Assembly: GCA_946055445.1 (NCBI GenBank)
Contig: CAMGGF010000107.1
Location: 1 to 5,280, forward strand
DNA length: 5,280 nucleotides
Direction: 5' to 3'
Source of the DNA: an uncultured Ruminococcus sp.
GTDB taxonomy: Bacteria; Bacillota; Clostridia; Oscillospirales; Acutalibacteraceae
Both the position numbers and the translations under genes were made by a program. The notes below the pieces were generated by a model, which ran no database searches, was not told the origin of the DNA, and saw only the letters and a program-made list of their open reading frames with translations. This document shows, one piece after another, positions 1-5,224 of the stretch (position 1 is the first letter of the stretch; each line of letters opens with the position of its first letter).

Positions 1-74
1 GAAAAAATCAGATATATACAATGGATGCGTTTGAGGTCGCCGACTTTGCAGATGTTCTGAATAGCGAGGGATAA
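1..74 (+). CDS. C-terminal end of an unidentified protein (partial)
   Basis: An open frame enters from the left edge (codons start at position 3) and stops with TAA at 72-74. The visible tail is acidic and ends ...DFADVLNSEG. Only about 23 residues are visible and I do not recognise the family. The stop lies 3 nt before the ATG of the next gene (78), and that gene's ribosome site GAGGG (66-70) lies inside this frame. The two are therefore probably one operon and translationally linked, which is the main reason to believe the frame is real. Confidence 0.55.
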   Translation, partial: KNQIYTMDAFEVADFADVLNSEG

Positions 75-77
75 AAT

Positions 78-560
78 ATGCAATCTTTCAAAAAAATATC
101 AAAATTTAAAATCATTGTTGTTCTGCTCTTGCTCCTTGAATCGATTGTTTTGTCAGGAATAATCATGTATCTTGTATCCGACCGCGATTTCCAATCCGGT
201 ATTTCCGAAAACGGGACTGCTCTCGACTATACCTATTCCGAAAGCGGTAAATATGTGCTGTATATTGGCCTTAACGATCAGGATACATCTTCTCAGATCA
301 TCTCTGCTGAGGAAGCAAAGGAGATTGTAAACGGGATATGCGCGAAATATGTAGATGGATATACCGTAATGGAAGCAAACGGCGGATGGGTTGACGAAAC
401 GGGTGTTTTGACAGAAGAACTGTCGCTTGTTTATACGTTGAGCAATGCAGAAGAAGCGGACGTGGTTTTATTCATGAATGAAGTCATTACTGCCCTAAAT
501 CAAAATTCCATTCTTGTTGAGCGACAGGATATATCGTATACATATTACAGCGGGAAATGA
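78..560 (+). CDS. Hypothetical single-pass membrane protein, 160 aa
   Basis: I do not recognise a family. Residues 1-10 are basic (several Lys), residues about 11-33 form one long hydrophobic segment (VVLLLLLESIVLSGIIMYLV), and the remaining ~125 residues are soluble and acidic. This suggests an N-terminally anchored protein with its bulk outside the cell. A signal peptide is less likely because no clear AxA or lipobox cleavage site follows. The start is ATG 78, preceded by GAGGG at 66-70 with a 7-nt spacer. It sits 3 nt after the stop of the preceding frame, so the two were probably co-transcribed. The stop overlaps the ATG of a small downstream ORF (ATGA, 557-560). The base composition is similar to the AT-rich accessory left part. 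The function is unknown. Confidence 0.8.
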   Translation: MQSFKKISKFKIIVVLLLLLESIVLSGIIMYLVSDRDFQSGISENGTALDYTYSESGKYVLYIGLNDQDTSSQIISAEEAKEIVNGICAKYVDGYTVMEANGGWVDETGVLTEELSLVYTLSNAEEADVVLFMNEVITALNQNSILVERQDISYTYYSGK

Positions 561-727
561 TTTCGGCGGATTTGTCCCCACAAACCTCGGGAACAGCAAA
601 ATTTGCTGTTATAACCCGTGGTGTCAACGCAAGCCACGTTGAGACGGTGGCGTTATTAGCAAAAAGAACACGAAATAAAAATATAAAAACAGTTTTTAAC
701 AGAGAATTTTGGTTGAATGACAATTAA
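557..727 (+). CDS. Small ORF (56 aa) ending in an HVETVALLA-containing tail; possible integration-junction ORF
   Basis: ATG 557 overlaps the stop of the 160-aa gene (ATGA) and the frame runs 56 codons to TAA 725-727. Residues 27-35 are HVETVALLA, followed by a basic stretch (KRTRNKNIK). The HVETV-x-LL string resembles the C-terminus of TrmA/RlmD-type rRNA uracil methyltransferases, but the preceding residues (TSGTAKFAVITRGVNAS) do not look like that enzyme. No ribosome site of its own is obvious, so translation would depend on coupling to the gene before it. It may be a real small protein, or a frame created where a mobile element's end joined its target. The repeat it contains is listed separately. 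Confidence 0.3.
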   Translation: MISADLSPQTSGTAKFAVITRGVNASHVETVALLAKRTRNKNIKTVFNREFWLNDN

Positions 728-751
728 TAGTCTGATGAAGGAATGATTTTT
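561..751 (+). other. Intergenic stretch before the winged-helix gene
   Basis: This gap contains the small ORF and repeat copy 1 described separately. A 13-nt palindrome (AAAAAC-A-GTTTTT, 685-697) lies in its second half. I see no convincing promoter: TATAAA at 682-687 has no good -35 partner. The ribosome site for the next gene, GAAGGA, is at 737-742. Confidence 0.5.
635..661 (+). repeat. HVETVALLA element, copy 1 (attachment-site-like direct repeat)
   Basis: This 27-bp unit reads, in + frame, CAC GTT GAG ACG GTG GCG then TTA TTA GCA, which encodes HVETVALLA. It matches the copy at 1676-1702 at 23 of 27 positions, and the four differences are all third-codon-position synonymous changes. Such a string is known at the C-terminus of RlmD/RumA-type methyltransferases, a recognised integration target of serine-integrase elements in Firmicutes. 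Calling this an attachment-site remnant is inference. The flanks also contain AGAACACGA (665-673) and AAACAGTTTTT (687-697), both found beside copy 2. Confidence 0.6.
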
Positions 752-1582
752 ATGGGACAAAAGGAAACGATTATTGATTTATTGAAATCAAATGATGTTA
801 TGACGCAAGTTGAACTTGCTGATTTCATGTATGGTGAAAAGGGTCGCAGCCCTAATATTTATACCGCTTTAACAAAATTGGTGAAAACAGGTGTTGTTAT
901 ACGCACCGGAAGTAATCCGGCATATTATTCCTTATCAGGGGCTGAGAGTTTGATACCGGAGCATCAAAACCGGTCAAAAAAAGACACTAGGGATGTTTCT
1001 GCAGACGTAATATCCAACGAAACGATTGAAGAAGCGGAATTGATGGTTGAGGCAGCATCCAATTACGGTCCGGAGGGTGAGTTGATTTCAAGGTGCTTAA
1101 AAAAGTATCCGGTTAACACAGACCCGGACCTTGTTGCGATGAAGGTTGGGCTTATTGATATAACAAATTCAACGCATTTATCACAGCACAAAAGTAAAAT
1201 CAATTTGGTTGAACTTGCAAATATCATTGCTTCTATTCCGAATATCGATGAAAGAATTGCTGCGGGGGATCCTGATGTTGTAAATGAGATAGCCAGAAGC
1301 AACGGAAAAATAAATTTGTTCTCTTTTGCTTCAAAATATTGTTGTTATCATAATAGAAATCTTTATGGCAGGGACGACTATTCGATTTTGGATACTGTCT
1401 TAAAGGAGTATCTTCCGCAATATTTCGCTGATGTTACAAAAGGGCAAATTCAGAAGTGGCAGGACGGTTTTATGTATAAAGAGTACAACGATTATATAAG
1501 TCGTAAACTCGATGAACTTGGCATTACTGTTGAACATAGGAAAAGAAAATTTGACCACTTTGTATGGTATAAGAACAGGTAA
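752..1582 (+). CDS. Unidentified protein with N-terminal winged-helix-like domain, 276 aa
   Basis: I cannot name the family. ATG 752 is preferred over ATG 743 because GAAGGA (737-742) then has a 9-nt spacer, whereas it directly abuts 743. Residues about 4-62 look like a winged helix-turn-helix: a helix (ETIIDLLKSND), 'MTQVELADFMYG', a recognition-helix-like 'SPNIYTALTKLVKTG', and a wing ending 'PAYYSLS'. A charged linker (about 63-95) follows. The rest is predicted mainly helical, with a distinctive NLFSFASKYCCYHN stretch (about 188-201), then YSILDTVLKEYL, and a basic C-terminus ending FDHFVWYKNR. The pattern F[AS]-x-KYC-x-HN...Y-x-I-x-D recalls small helical proteins I associate loosely with defence or mobile islands, but that is a weak memory. 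The gene is AT-rich and bracketed by the two HVETVALLA repeats, so it may be cargo of a small integrated element, a regulator or a defence factor. Confidence 0.8.
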   Translation: MGQKETIIDLLKSNDVMTQVELADFMYGEKGRSPNIYTALTKLVKTGVVIRTGSNPAYYSLSGAESLIPEHQNRSKKDTRDVSADVISNETIEEAELMVEAASNYGPEGELISRCLKKYPVNTDPDLVAMKVGLIDITNSTHLSQHKSKINLVELANIIASIPNIDERIAAGDPDVVNEIARSNGKINLFSFASKYCCYHNRNLYGRDDYSILDTVLKEYLPQYFADVTKGQIQKWQDGFMYKEYNDYISRKLDELGITVEHRKRKFDHFVWYKNR

Positions 1583-1641
1583 CTGTTAGCGCACATAAAC
1601 AACAGAACCGGAAGCAGGCGAATATATTGCTTTGCACTATA

Positions 1642-1647
1642 TATAAT
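1642..1647 (+). promoter_or_regulatory. Possible -10 element (TATAAT) upstream of the phosphatidyltransferase gene
   Basis: TATAAT at 1642-1647 lies within ACTATATATAATGG. The hexamer 17 bp upstream (CGAATA, 1619-1624) is a poor -35. This is a candidate only. If used, the transcript would start near 1654 and include repeat copy 2 in its 5' leader. Confidence 0.25.
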
Positions 1648-1675
1648 GGACCAACGCATAACAATGTCACGAGAC

Positions 1676-1702
1676 CATGTGGAGACGGTGGCGTTGTTGG
1701 CA
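1676..1702 (+). repeat. HVETVALLA element, copy 2 (attachment-site-like direct repeat)
   Basis: This copy reads CAT GTG GAG ACG GTG GCG then TTG TTG GCA and is immediately followed by TAA (1703-1705). Its frame opens at ATG 1664 (MSRDHVETVALLA, 13 codons) or ATG 1646 (19 codons). It differs from copy 1 (1041 bp to the left) only at four synonymous third positions. AAACAGTTTTT (1704-1714) and AGAACACGA (1718-1726) follow, in the opposite order to copy 1. I interpret it as a second attachment-site-like remnant. A short leader peptide upstream of the phosphatidyltransferase gene is the alternative, but the micro-ORF has no clear ribosome site. Confidence 0.6.
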
Positions 1703-1745
1703 TAAACAGTTTTTCTGAGAACACGATACAAAAAGGGGTGCGCGC

Positions 1746-2240
1746 ATGGCAAATATCATAACAGGTTGCCGCATTTTATGCAGTGCGGTTTTGCTGTTCT
1801 TTCCCGTGCTTTCTCCGGCGTTTTATGCCCTGTATCTGACGGCCGGATTTACAGATATGATTGACGGAACCGTGGCAAGAAAAACAAATACCGTCAGCGC
1901 GTTCGGTTCCGCCTTGGATACCGTTGCGGATTTTGTTTTTTTCGCAGTCTGTTTTTACAAGTTGATTCCGGTGCTGAAAATACCTGTTTGGCTTTGGGTG
2001 TGGATAAGCGGAATTGCGGCAATTAAGATTATAAATATCCTTTTCGGGTTTGTTTTGCATAAGAAATTCACAGCAAAACACACGGTTATGAATAAGATTG
2101 TCGGGTTTCTGCTTTTTCTCCTTCCGTTGACCGTGTCTTTCCTTGACCTTCGGTACAGCGGCGTTGCCGTATGTACCGTTGCGTCATTTGCGGCTGTGCA
2201 GGAAGGGTATTTTATCAGAAACGAGCAGAAAGAGAAATAG
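1746..2240 (+). CDS. CDP-alcohol phosphatidyltransferase family membrane protein, 164 aa
   Basis: This is an integral membrane enzyme of the family that transfers a phosphatidyl (or related) group from a CDP-linked donor to an alcohol acceptor in phospholipid synthesis. The family signature is complete: D37-x2-D40-G41-x2-A44-R45-x8-G54-x3-D58-x3-D62. These acidic residues bind the divalent metal and the CDP group in characterised members. Hydrophobic segments lie at about 10-34, 63-84, 85-103 and 115-150. At 164 residues it is slightly shorter than typical PgsA (about 180-200), and the acceptor alcohol (glycerol-3-phosphate, serine or inositol type) cannot be told from the motif, so I give no symbol. 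ATG 1746 follows AAGGGGTG (1732-1739) with a suitable spacer. The gene stands alone on the + strand and ends just before a strong hairpin terminator. Confidence 0.9.
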   Translation: MANIITGCRILCSAVLLFFPVLSPAFYALYLTAGFTDMIDGTVARKTNTVSAFGSALDTVADFVFFAVCFYKLIPVLKIPVWLWVWISGIAAIKIINILFGFVLHKKFTAKHTVMNKIVGFLLFLLPLTVSFLDLRYSGVAVCTVASFAAVQEGYFIRNEQKEK

Positions 2241-2284
2241 GCGCACAGGGTTAACCACATTCCCTGCCGCATAATGCAAGTAAA

Positions 2285-2321
2285 AACAGCACGATAGACG
2301 ATTTTTGTCTATCGTGCTGTT
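2285..2321. terminator. Bidirectional intrinsic terminator between convergent genes
   Basis: A perfect 15-bp inverted repeat has arms AACAGCACGATAGAC (2285-2299) and its complement (2307-2321), with a 7-nt GATTTTT loop. Read on the - strand the stem is followed by TTTTTAC, a good U-tract for prfA transcripts. On the + strand the tail (CTGCTTTAT) is weaker. It lies 44 nt after the phosphatidyltransferase stop and 66 nt beyond the prfA stop, so it probably serves both genes. Confidence 0.9.
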
Positions 2322-2387
2322 CTGCTTTATCTGCATCCTTTTTCTTTATGCCCGCACCGTTGAGAACAAACTTGGTGCGAAATCGTT

Positions 2388-3461
2388 TTATGCGGGATTT
2401 GCCTTTAATTTTTCTGCGGTGTCGGCGGTAATTAACGCGTCGATAATTTCGTCTAAATCCCCGTTCAAAATCTGCTCGATTTTATAAAGCGTCAAGCCGA
2501 TGCGGTGGTCGGACACGCGCCCCTGCGGGTAGTTGTAGGTGCGAATGCGCTCGCTGCGGTCGCCCGTGCCGACTTGACTGCGGCGCTCGCCCGCAATTTC
2601 GGCGTTTTGCTTGTCGCGCTCAATCTCCAACAGCCGTGAACGCAAAACTTTCAGCGCTTTGTCCTTGTTTTTATATTGACTGCGCTCGTCCTGACACTCG
2701 ACCACCATTCCCGTGGGCAGATGCGTCACGCGGATTGCCGACGAGGTCTTATTGACCTTTTGCCCGCCTGCGCCGCTTGAACGGAACACATCAATCTGCA
2801 AATCGGCGGGGTCCAACTCAAATTCGACTTCTTCGGCTTCGGGGAGTACCGCCACCGTTGCGGTGGATGTGTGTACGCGCCCCTGACTTTCGGTTTCGGG
2901 CACGCGCTGTACGCGGTGCACGCCGCTTTCAAATTTCAAACGCGAATATGCGCCCTCGCCCTCGACGGTAAAACTGATTTCCTTAAAGCCGCCCAACTCC
3001 GTTTCGTTGGCATTGATGATTTCGGTTTTAAACCCGTGCGCCTCGGCATACATCGTATACATTCTGTAAAGCGAAGCGGCAAACAGCGCCGCCTCTTCGC
3101 CGCCCGCACCGCCGCGGATTTCCACAATGACATTTTTATCGTCATTTTCGTCGCGGGGCAACAGCAGGATTTTCAATTCTTCACTGCATTTTTCCAATTC
3201 TTCGCCTGTTTCTTCCCATTCCGCCTGCGCGAGTTCGCGCAATTCGCGGTCTGCGCCGCTTTCGTCCAAAATTGCGCGCGCTTCTTCGTTTGCGGCCTTG
3301 ACTTTTTTGTACGCGCAGAATTTTTCGACAATCGGTGTCAACTGCTTTGCCTCTTTCATCAAAGCGGCGTATTTTTGTTGGTCGCCGACCACCGACGGTT
3401 CGCAAAGTTCCGCATTAACGGCGGCAAGGCGCTCTTCAATGCCTTCTAACTTTTCTATCAT
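2388..3461 (-). CDS. prfA: Peptide chain release factor 1 (RF1), 357 aa
   Basis: RF1 recognises UAA and UAG stop codons in the ribosomal A site and triggers hydrolysis of peptidyl-tRNA. The protein is full length (357 aa; the family is about 355-360). It has an N-terminal helical domain (about 1-105), the GGAGGEEAALFA region (117-128), the codon-reading tripeptide P188-E-T190 in RVPETESQGRVHTS, and the catalytic GGQ at 232-234 in SSGAGGQKVNKTSSAIRVTH. The PxT type of tripeptide distinguishes it from RF2, which has SPF. The Gln of GGQ is normally methylated by PrmC, whose gene is not in this window. The ATG at 3461-3459 overlaps the stop of the DUF951 gene (ATGA). The only nearby ribosome-site-like sequence (CAGG) is too close to the ATG, so translation is probably coupled to DUF951. 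Confidence 0.98.
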   Translation of the reverse strand: MIEKLEGIEERLAAVNAELCEPSVVGDQQKYAALMKEAKQLTPIVEKFCAYKKVKAANEEARAILDESGADRELRELAQAEWEETGEELEKCSEELKILLLPRDENDDKNVIVEIRGGAGGEEAALFAASLYRMYTMYAEAHGFKTEIINANETELGGFKEISFTVEGEGAYSRLKFESGVHRVQRVPETESQGRVHTSTATVAVLPEAEEVEFELDPADLQIDVFRSSGAGGQKVNKTSSAIRVTHLPTGMVVECQDERSQYKNKDKALKVLRSRLLEIERDKQNAEIAGERRSQVGTGDRSERIRTYNYPQGRVSDHRIGLTLYKIEQILNGDLDEIIDALITADTAEKLKANPA

Positions 3462-3652
3462 ACCTGTTCGTCATCTTTCCGTTGAATTTTTTTGATGTTT
3501 TTTTCGATTTTCACGCGCGGCACCATCACTTCTCTGCCGCAGTTTTGACACCGCAGACGAAAATCCATGCCGACGCGCAGCACCAAAAATTCTTTGTTGC
3601 CGCAGGGGTGCGGCTTTTTCATTTCCAAAATATCGCCGACGCGAACATCCAT
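3458..3652 (-). CDS. DUF951 family protein, 64 aa
   Basis: This small conserved Firmicute protein of unknown function has the typical DUF951 pattern: MDVRVGDILEMKKPHPCGN near the start, then RVGMDFRLRCQNCGREVMVPR, then a basic C-terminus. C17 together with C35-x2-C38 could form part of a metal-binding knuckle, which is an inference. I choose ATG at 3652 because GAGG (3664-3661) then has an 8-nt spacer. A GTG at 3661 in the same frame would overlap that ribosome site and add only three residues. Its stop overlaps the prfA start by 4 nt, implying co-translation with release factor 1. Just upstream is an intrinsic terminator whose T-tract ends only 6 nt before the ribosome site. Confidence 0.9.
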   Translation of the reverse strand: MDVRVGDILEMKKPHPCGNKEFLVLRVGMDFRLRCQNCGREVMVPRVKIEKNIKKIQRKDDEQV

Positions 3653-3670
3653 CAAACACACCTCGCTTGA

Positions 3671-3701
3671 AAAAAACAGCGTACCGAAAACGGGTACGCT
3701 G
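3671..3701 (-). terminator. Intrinsic terminator between the export-protein gene and DUF951-prfA
   Basis: On the - strand, CAGCGTACC (3701-3693, as read) pairs with GGTACGCTG (3685-3677) around a 7-nt loop, followed directly by a run of six T (3676-3671). This is a textbook rho-independent terminator for the gene ending at 3716. It is close enough to the DUF951 ribosome site (GAGG, 3664-3661) to leave no room for a separate promoter after it. DUF951-prfA expression must therefore come from read-through, or from a promoter in or before the hairpin. Confidence 0.85.
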
Positions 3702-3715
3702 CAATCGATCTCGGT

Positions 3716-4213
3716 TTAGCCCATAGAGAAAATGCCGTAGGTGAAAAACGACATAATCAAGCCCGCAATAAAAACGCCCAACGCAATAATCGGGAGAGAG
3801 CGTTTCATATCAATATCCAAAAGCGCCGCCATTAAAGCGCCCGTCCAGCCGCCCGTGCCAGGAAGCGGAATGGCAACAAACAGCAACAGCCCCCAAGACT
3901 TGTAACGGAGCACTTTGTCTTTATTCCGTTCGGTTTTGCCCTCTAATTTTACAATGATTTTTTCAAAAAACTTAAAGCGGCGCAAAAATTCGAATATCTT
4001 TTTGATAAACAAAATGATAAACGGAATCGGCAACATATTGCCGATATAGCAAATGGCAAACGCCTTTAAAAACGGCATTTGCAAAAGCCGTGCGGCAATC
4101 ATACCGCCGCGGCACTCTAAAATCGGCAGCAGCGAAATGAAAAATGCCGTAAGCGCGGGCGGAATTTTGTCTTGAAACAATTCCACAAGAGCCTGTGCAA
4201 GGGTTTCAGCCAT
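3716..4213 (-). CDS. Small multi-drug export family membrane protein, 165 aa
   Basis: This appears to be a member of the COG2426 / 'putative small multi-drug export protein' family. The name is historical, and transport of drugs is not established for most members. Diagnostic blocks are LPILECRGG (29-37), the GNMLPIPF block (58-65), and IPLPGTGGWTGAL (115-127). Hydrophobic segments at about 20-42, 50-75, 108-132 and 140-162 suggest four membrane passes or re-entrant loops, with a basic cytoplasmic stretch between (FLRRFKFFEKIIVKLEGKTERNK, about 76-97). The length matches the family. ATG 4213 is preceded by AGGAG, which overlaps the stop region of the Nudix gene only 12 nt upstream, so the two are co-transcribed from the promoter upstream of the Nudix gene. 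A terminator follows at 3701-3671. Confidence 0.9.
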   Translation of the reverse strand: MAETLAQALVELFQDKIPPALTAFFISLLPILECRGGMIAARLLQMPFLKAFAICYIGNMLPIPFIILFIKKIFEFLRRFKFFEKIIVKLEGKTERNKDKVLRYKSWGLLLFVAIPLPGTGGWTGALMAALLDIDMKRSLPIIALGVFIAGLIMSFFTYGIFSMG

Positions 4214-4225
4214 AGCGGTTCTCCT

Positions 4226-4963
4226 TTAATCATACAAATCGTGTTCGTCCATATATGTCTTTGCGCGCATCAGAATGCTTTTGTCATTTTCATAATTGAG
4301 CGTCTGTAAGCACGCGTCGAACCCAAGCCAAATGTAATCTTCGATTTCACTTTGCTGAATGACGGTTTGCGTGTCTTTGGTGGTGGCGAGGAAAATCAGC
4401 ACGCTTTTGTCAATCCGCCCCTGAATGGTATAGGCGGATTTCGCCTTGAAATCGGGGAAAATCGTGATGTGCAGGCCCGTTTCTTCGAGCACCTCGCGCG
4501 TGGCGGTCTGCTCATCGGTTTCGCCTTCTTCGACATGGCCTTTCGGAAAGCCCCAGTGGGCACTCCGCTTGTTTTTAATCAGCAAAAAGCGTTTTTCGCC
4601 GTTGATATCGCGGAACACCACCGCGCCGCAAGAGCGTTCATAAAAGCATTCTATGGAAACGCCGCGCCCTTTATGCATAAAACTGACCGCAGGGGCGATA
4701 TCGTGAATAATGTAGCGTTTTGATTTCGGTGCAACAACCAAATATACGGCGTGACGCTTTTTATCTTTAATGACTGCTGTAACGCGGCCGTCAAAATTGC
4801 GCACAGGGTGGTCTACCCCTAAAATGTACGCGCCCGCAACGGGGGAATGCGGCAAAAGTCCGCTTTCAACGACGCCGTAATTCAGCAGATATTTCACGCC
4901 GGTATCTCGGTCAAAGCGCCCGAGGGGTATGGTTACCCGCACTCTGACAAATTTACCCAACAT
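4226..4963 (-). CDS. Nudix hydrolase with pyrophosphatase-like N-terminal domain, 245 aa
   Basis: The C-terminal half (about 105-245) is a Nudix domain that should hydrolyse a nucleoside-diphosphate-linked substrate. The Nudix box is complete: G142-x5-E148-x7-R156-E157-V-x-E160-E161-x-G163-L164. The HWGFPKGHVEEGE context resembles diadenosine-tetraphosphate hydrolase-type Nudix enzymes. The N-terminal ~100 residues (LGKFVRVRVTIPLGR, YLLNYGVVES, AYILGVDHPV, FDGRVTAVI, VVAP) match, from memory, small Firmicute inorganic-pyrophosphatase-like proteins. The acidic metal-binding segment of that family (DGEEQD before AYILG) is replaced here by HSPVAG (39-44), so this domain is probably not catalytic and may bind a phosphate ligand or regulate the Nudix half. 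The start ATG 4963 has AAGGAG (4980-4975) with a slightly long 11-nt spacer. It is the first gene of the - strand group and has a good promoter. Confidence 0.9.
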   Translation of the reverse strand: MLGKFVRVRVTIPLGRFDRDTGVKYLLNYGVVESGLLPHSPVAGAYILGVDHPVRNFDGRVTAVIKDKKRHAVYLVVAPKSKRYIIHDIAPAVSFMHKGRGVSIECFYERSCGAVVFRDINGEKRFLLIKNKRSAHWGFPKGHVEEGETDEQTATREVLEETGLHITIFPDFKAKSAYTIQGRIDKSVLIFLATTKDTQTVIQQSEIEDYIWLGFDACLQTLNYENDKSILMRAKTYMDEHDLYD

Positions 4964-4974
4964 CCGATGTACGA

Positions 4975-4997
4975 CTCCTTAAAACGCAGACGCGTTT
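4975..4997 (-). promoter_or_regulatory. Nudix ribosome site with adjoining small hairpin
   Basis: The ribosome site AAGGAG is at 4980-4975 on the - strand. Immediately before it in the transcript is a perfect 6-bp stem, AAACGC-GTCT-GCGTTT (4997-4982). The stem ends one base from the ribosome site and could modulate access to it, but it is short and may be incidental. Confidence 0.35.
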
Positions 4998-5033
4998 GGG
5001 AAAAGTGCGCCTGCAAGTGAAAATCTGCCTATT

Positions 5034-5062
5034 ATTATACAAGGAAAACCACTTTGTTGCAA
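5034..5062 (-). promoter_or_regulatory. Sigma-A-type promoter for the Nudix/export genes
   Basis: On the - strand, -35 TTGCAA (5062-5057), a 17-bp spacer, and a perfect -10 TATAAT (5039-5034) are present. Transcription would start near 5027, giving a leader of about 64 nt before ATG 4963. The spacing and sequence are close to consensus. No repressor operator is evident. Confidence 0.8.
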
Positions 5063-5133
5063 GAGGGAATTTGCGTGCACCTCGGGAATGCGCGCGAAGA
5101 TGTGTTTTGAAAAGTTCAGCGCAAATTTTTGAT

Positions 5134-5224
5134 TTGTCATTCTGAACGAAGTGAAGAATCTCAAACAGAACAAAATATAAAATGTGCGAAATGAGATTCT
5201 TCGGCTACCGCCTCAGAATGACAA
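5134..5224. repeat. Dispersed MITE-like inverted repeat
   Basis: The left arm has TTGTCATTCTGA (5134-5145) and GAAGAATCTCA (5153-5163). The right arm has TGAGATTCTTC (5192-5202) and TCAGAATGACAA (5213-5224). The 12-bp outer and 11-bp inner blocks pair perfectly, with a diverged middle (7 nt on the left, 10 on the right) and a 28-nt AT-rich loop. This GTCATTCTGA-x-CGAAG-x-GAAGAATCTC type is, from memory, a very common dispersed intergenic repeat of Clostridia and other gut bacteria. It encodes no transposase. Confidence 0.8.

Noticed and set aside
487..723. Reverse-strand ORF with ANNATVSTW, similar to one at 1492-1752
   Set aside because: The shared peptide is just the antisense reading of the HVETVALLA repeat. 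The synonymous-only differences support the + frame, and both reverse ORFs run across other genes without ribosome sites.
743..751. Upstream ATG (743) as the start of the winged-helix gene
   Set aside because: The GAAGGA ribosome site directly abuts it, so ATG 752 has the workable spacing.
1776..2272. Reverse-strand ORFs over the phosphatidyltransferase, one with NDATVHTA resembling ANNATVSTW
   Set aside because: The + frame has the full CDP-alcohol motif. The peptide similarity does not extend to DNA similarity with the 27-bp repeat.
2777..3495. Several long + strand and alternative-frame ORFs opposite prfA
   Set aside because: They are compositional shadows of the GC-rich prfA frame, which has complete RF1 motifs.
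4352..4723. 123-codon + strand ORF
   Set aside because: It is antisense to the Nudix box, has no ribosome site and shows low-complexity features of an antisense frame.
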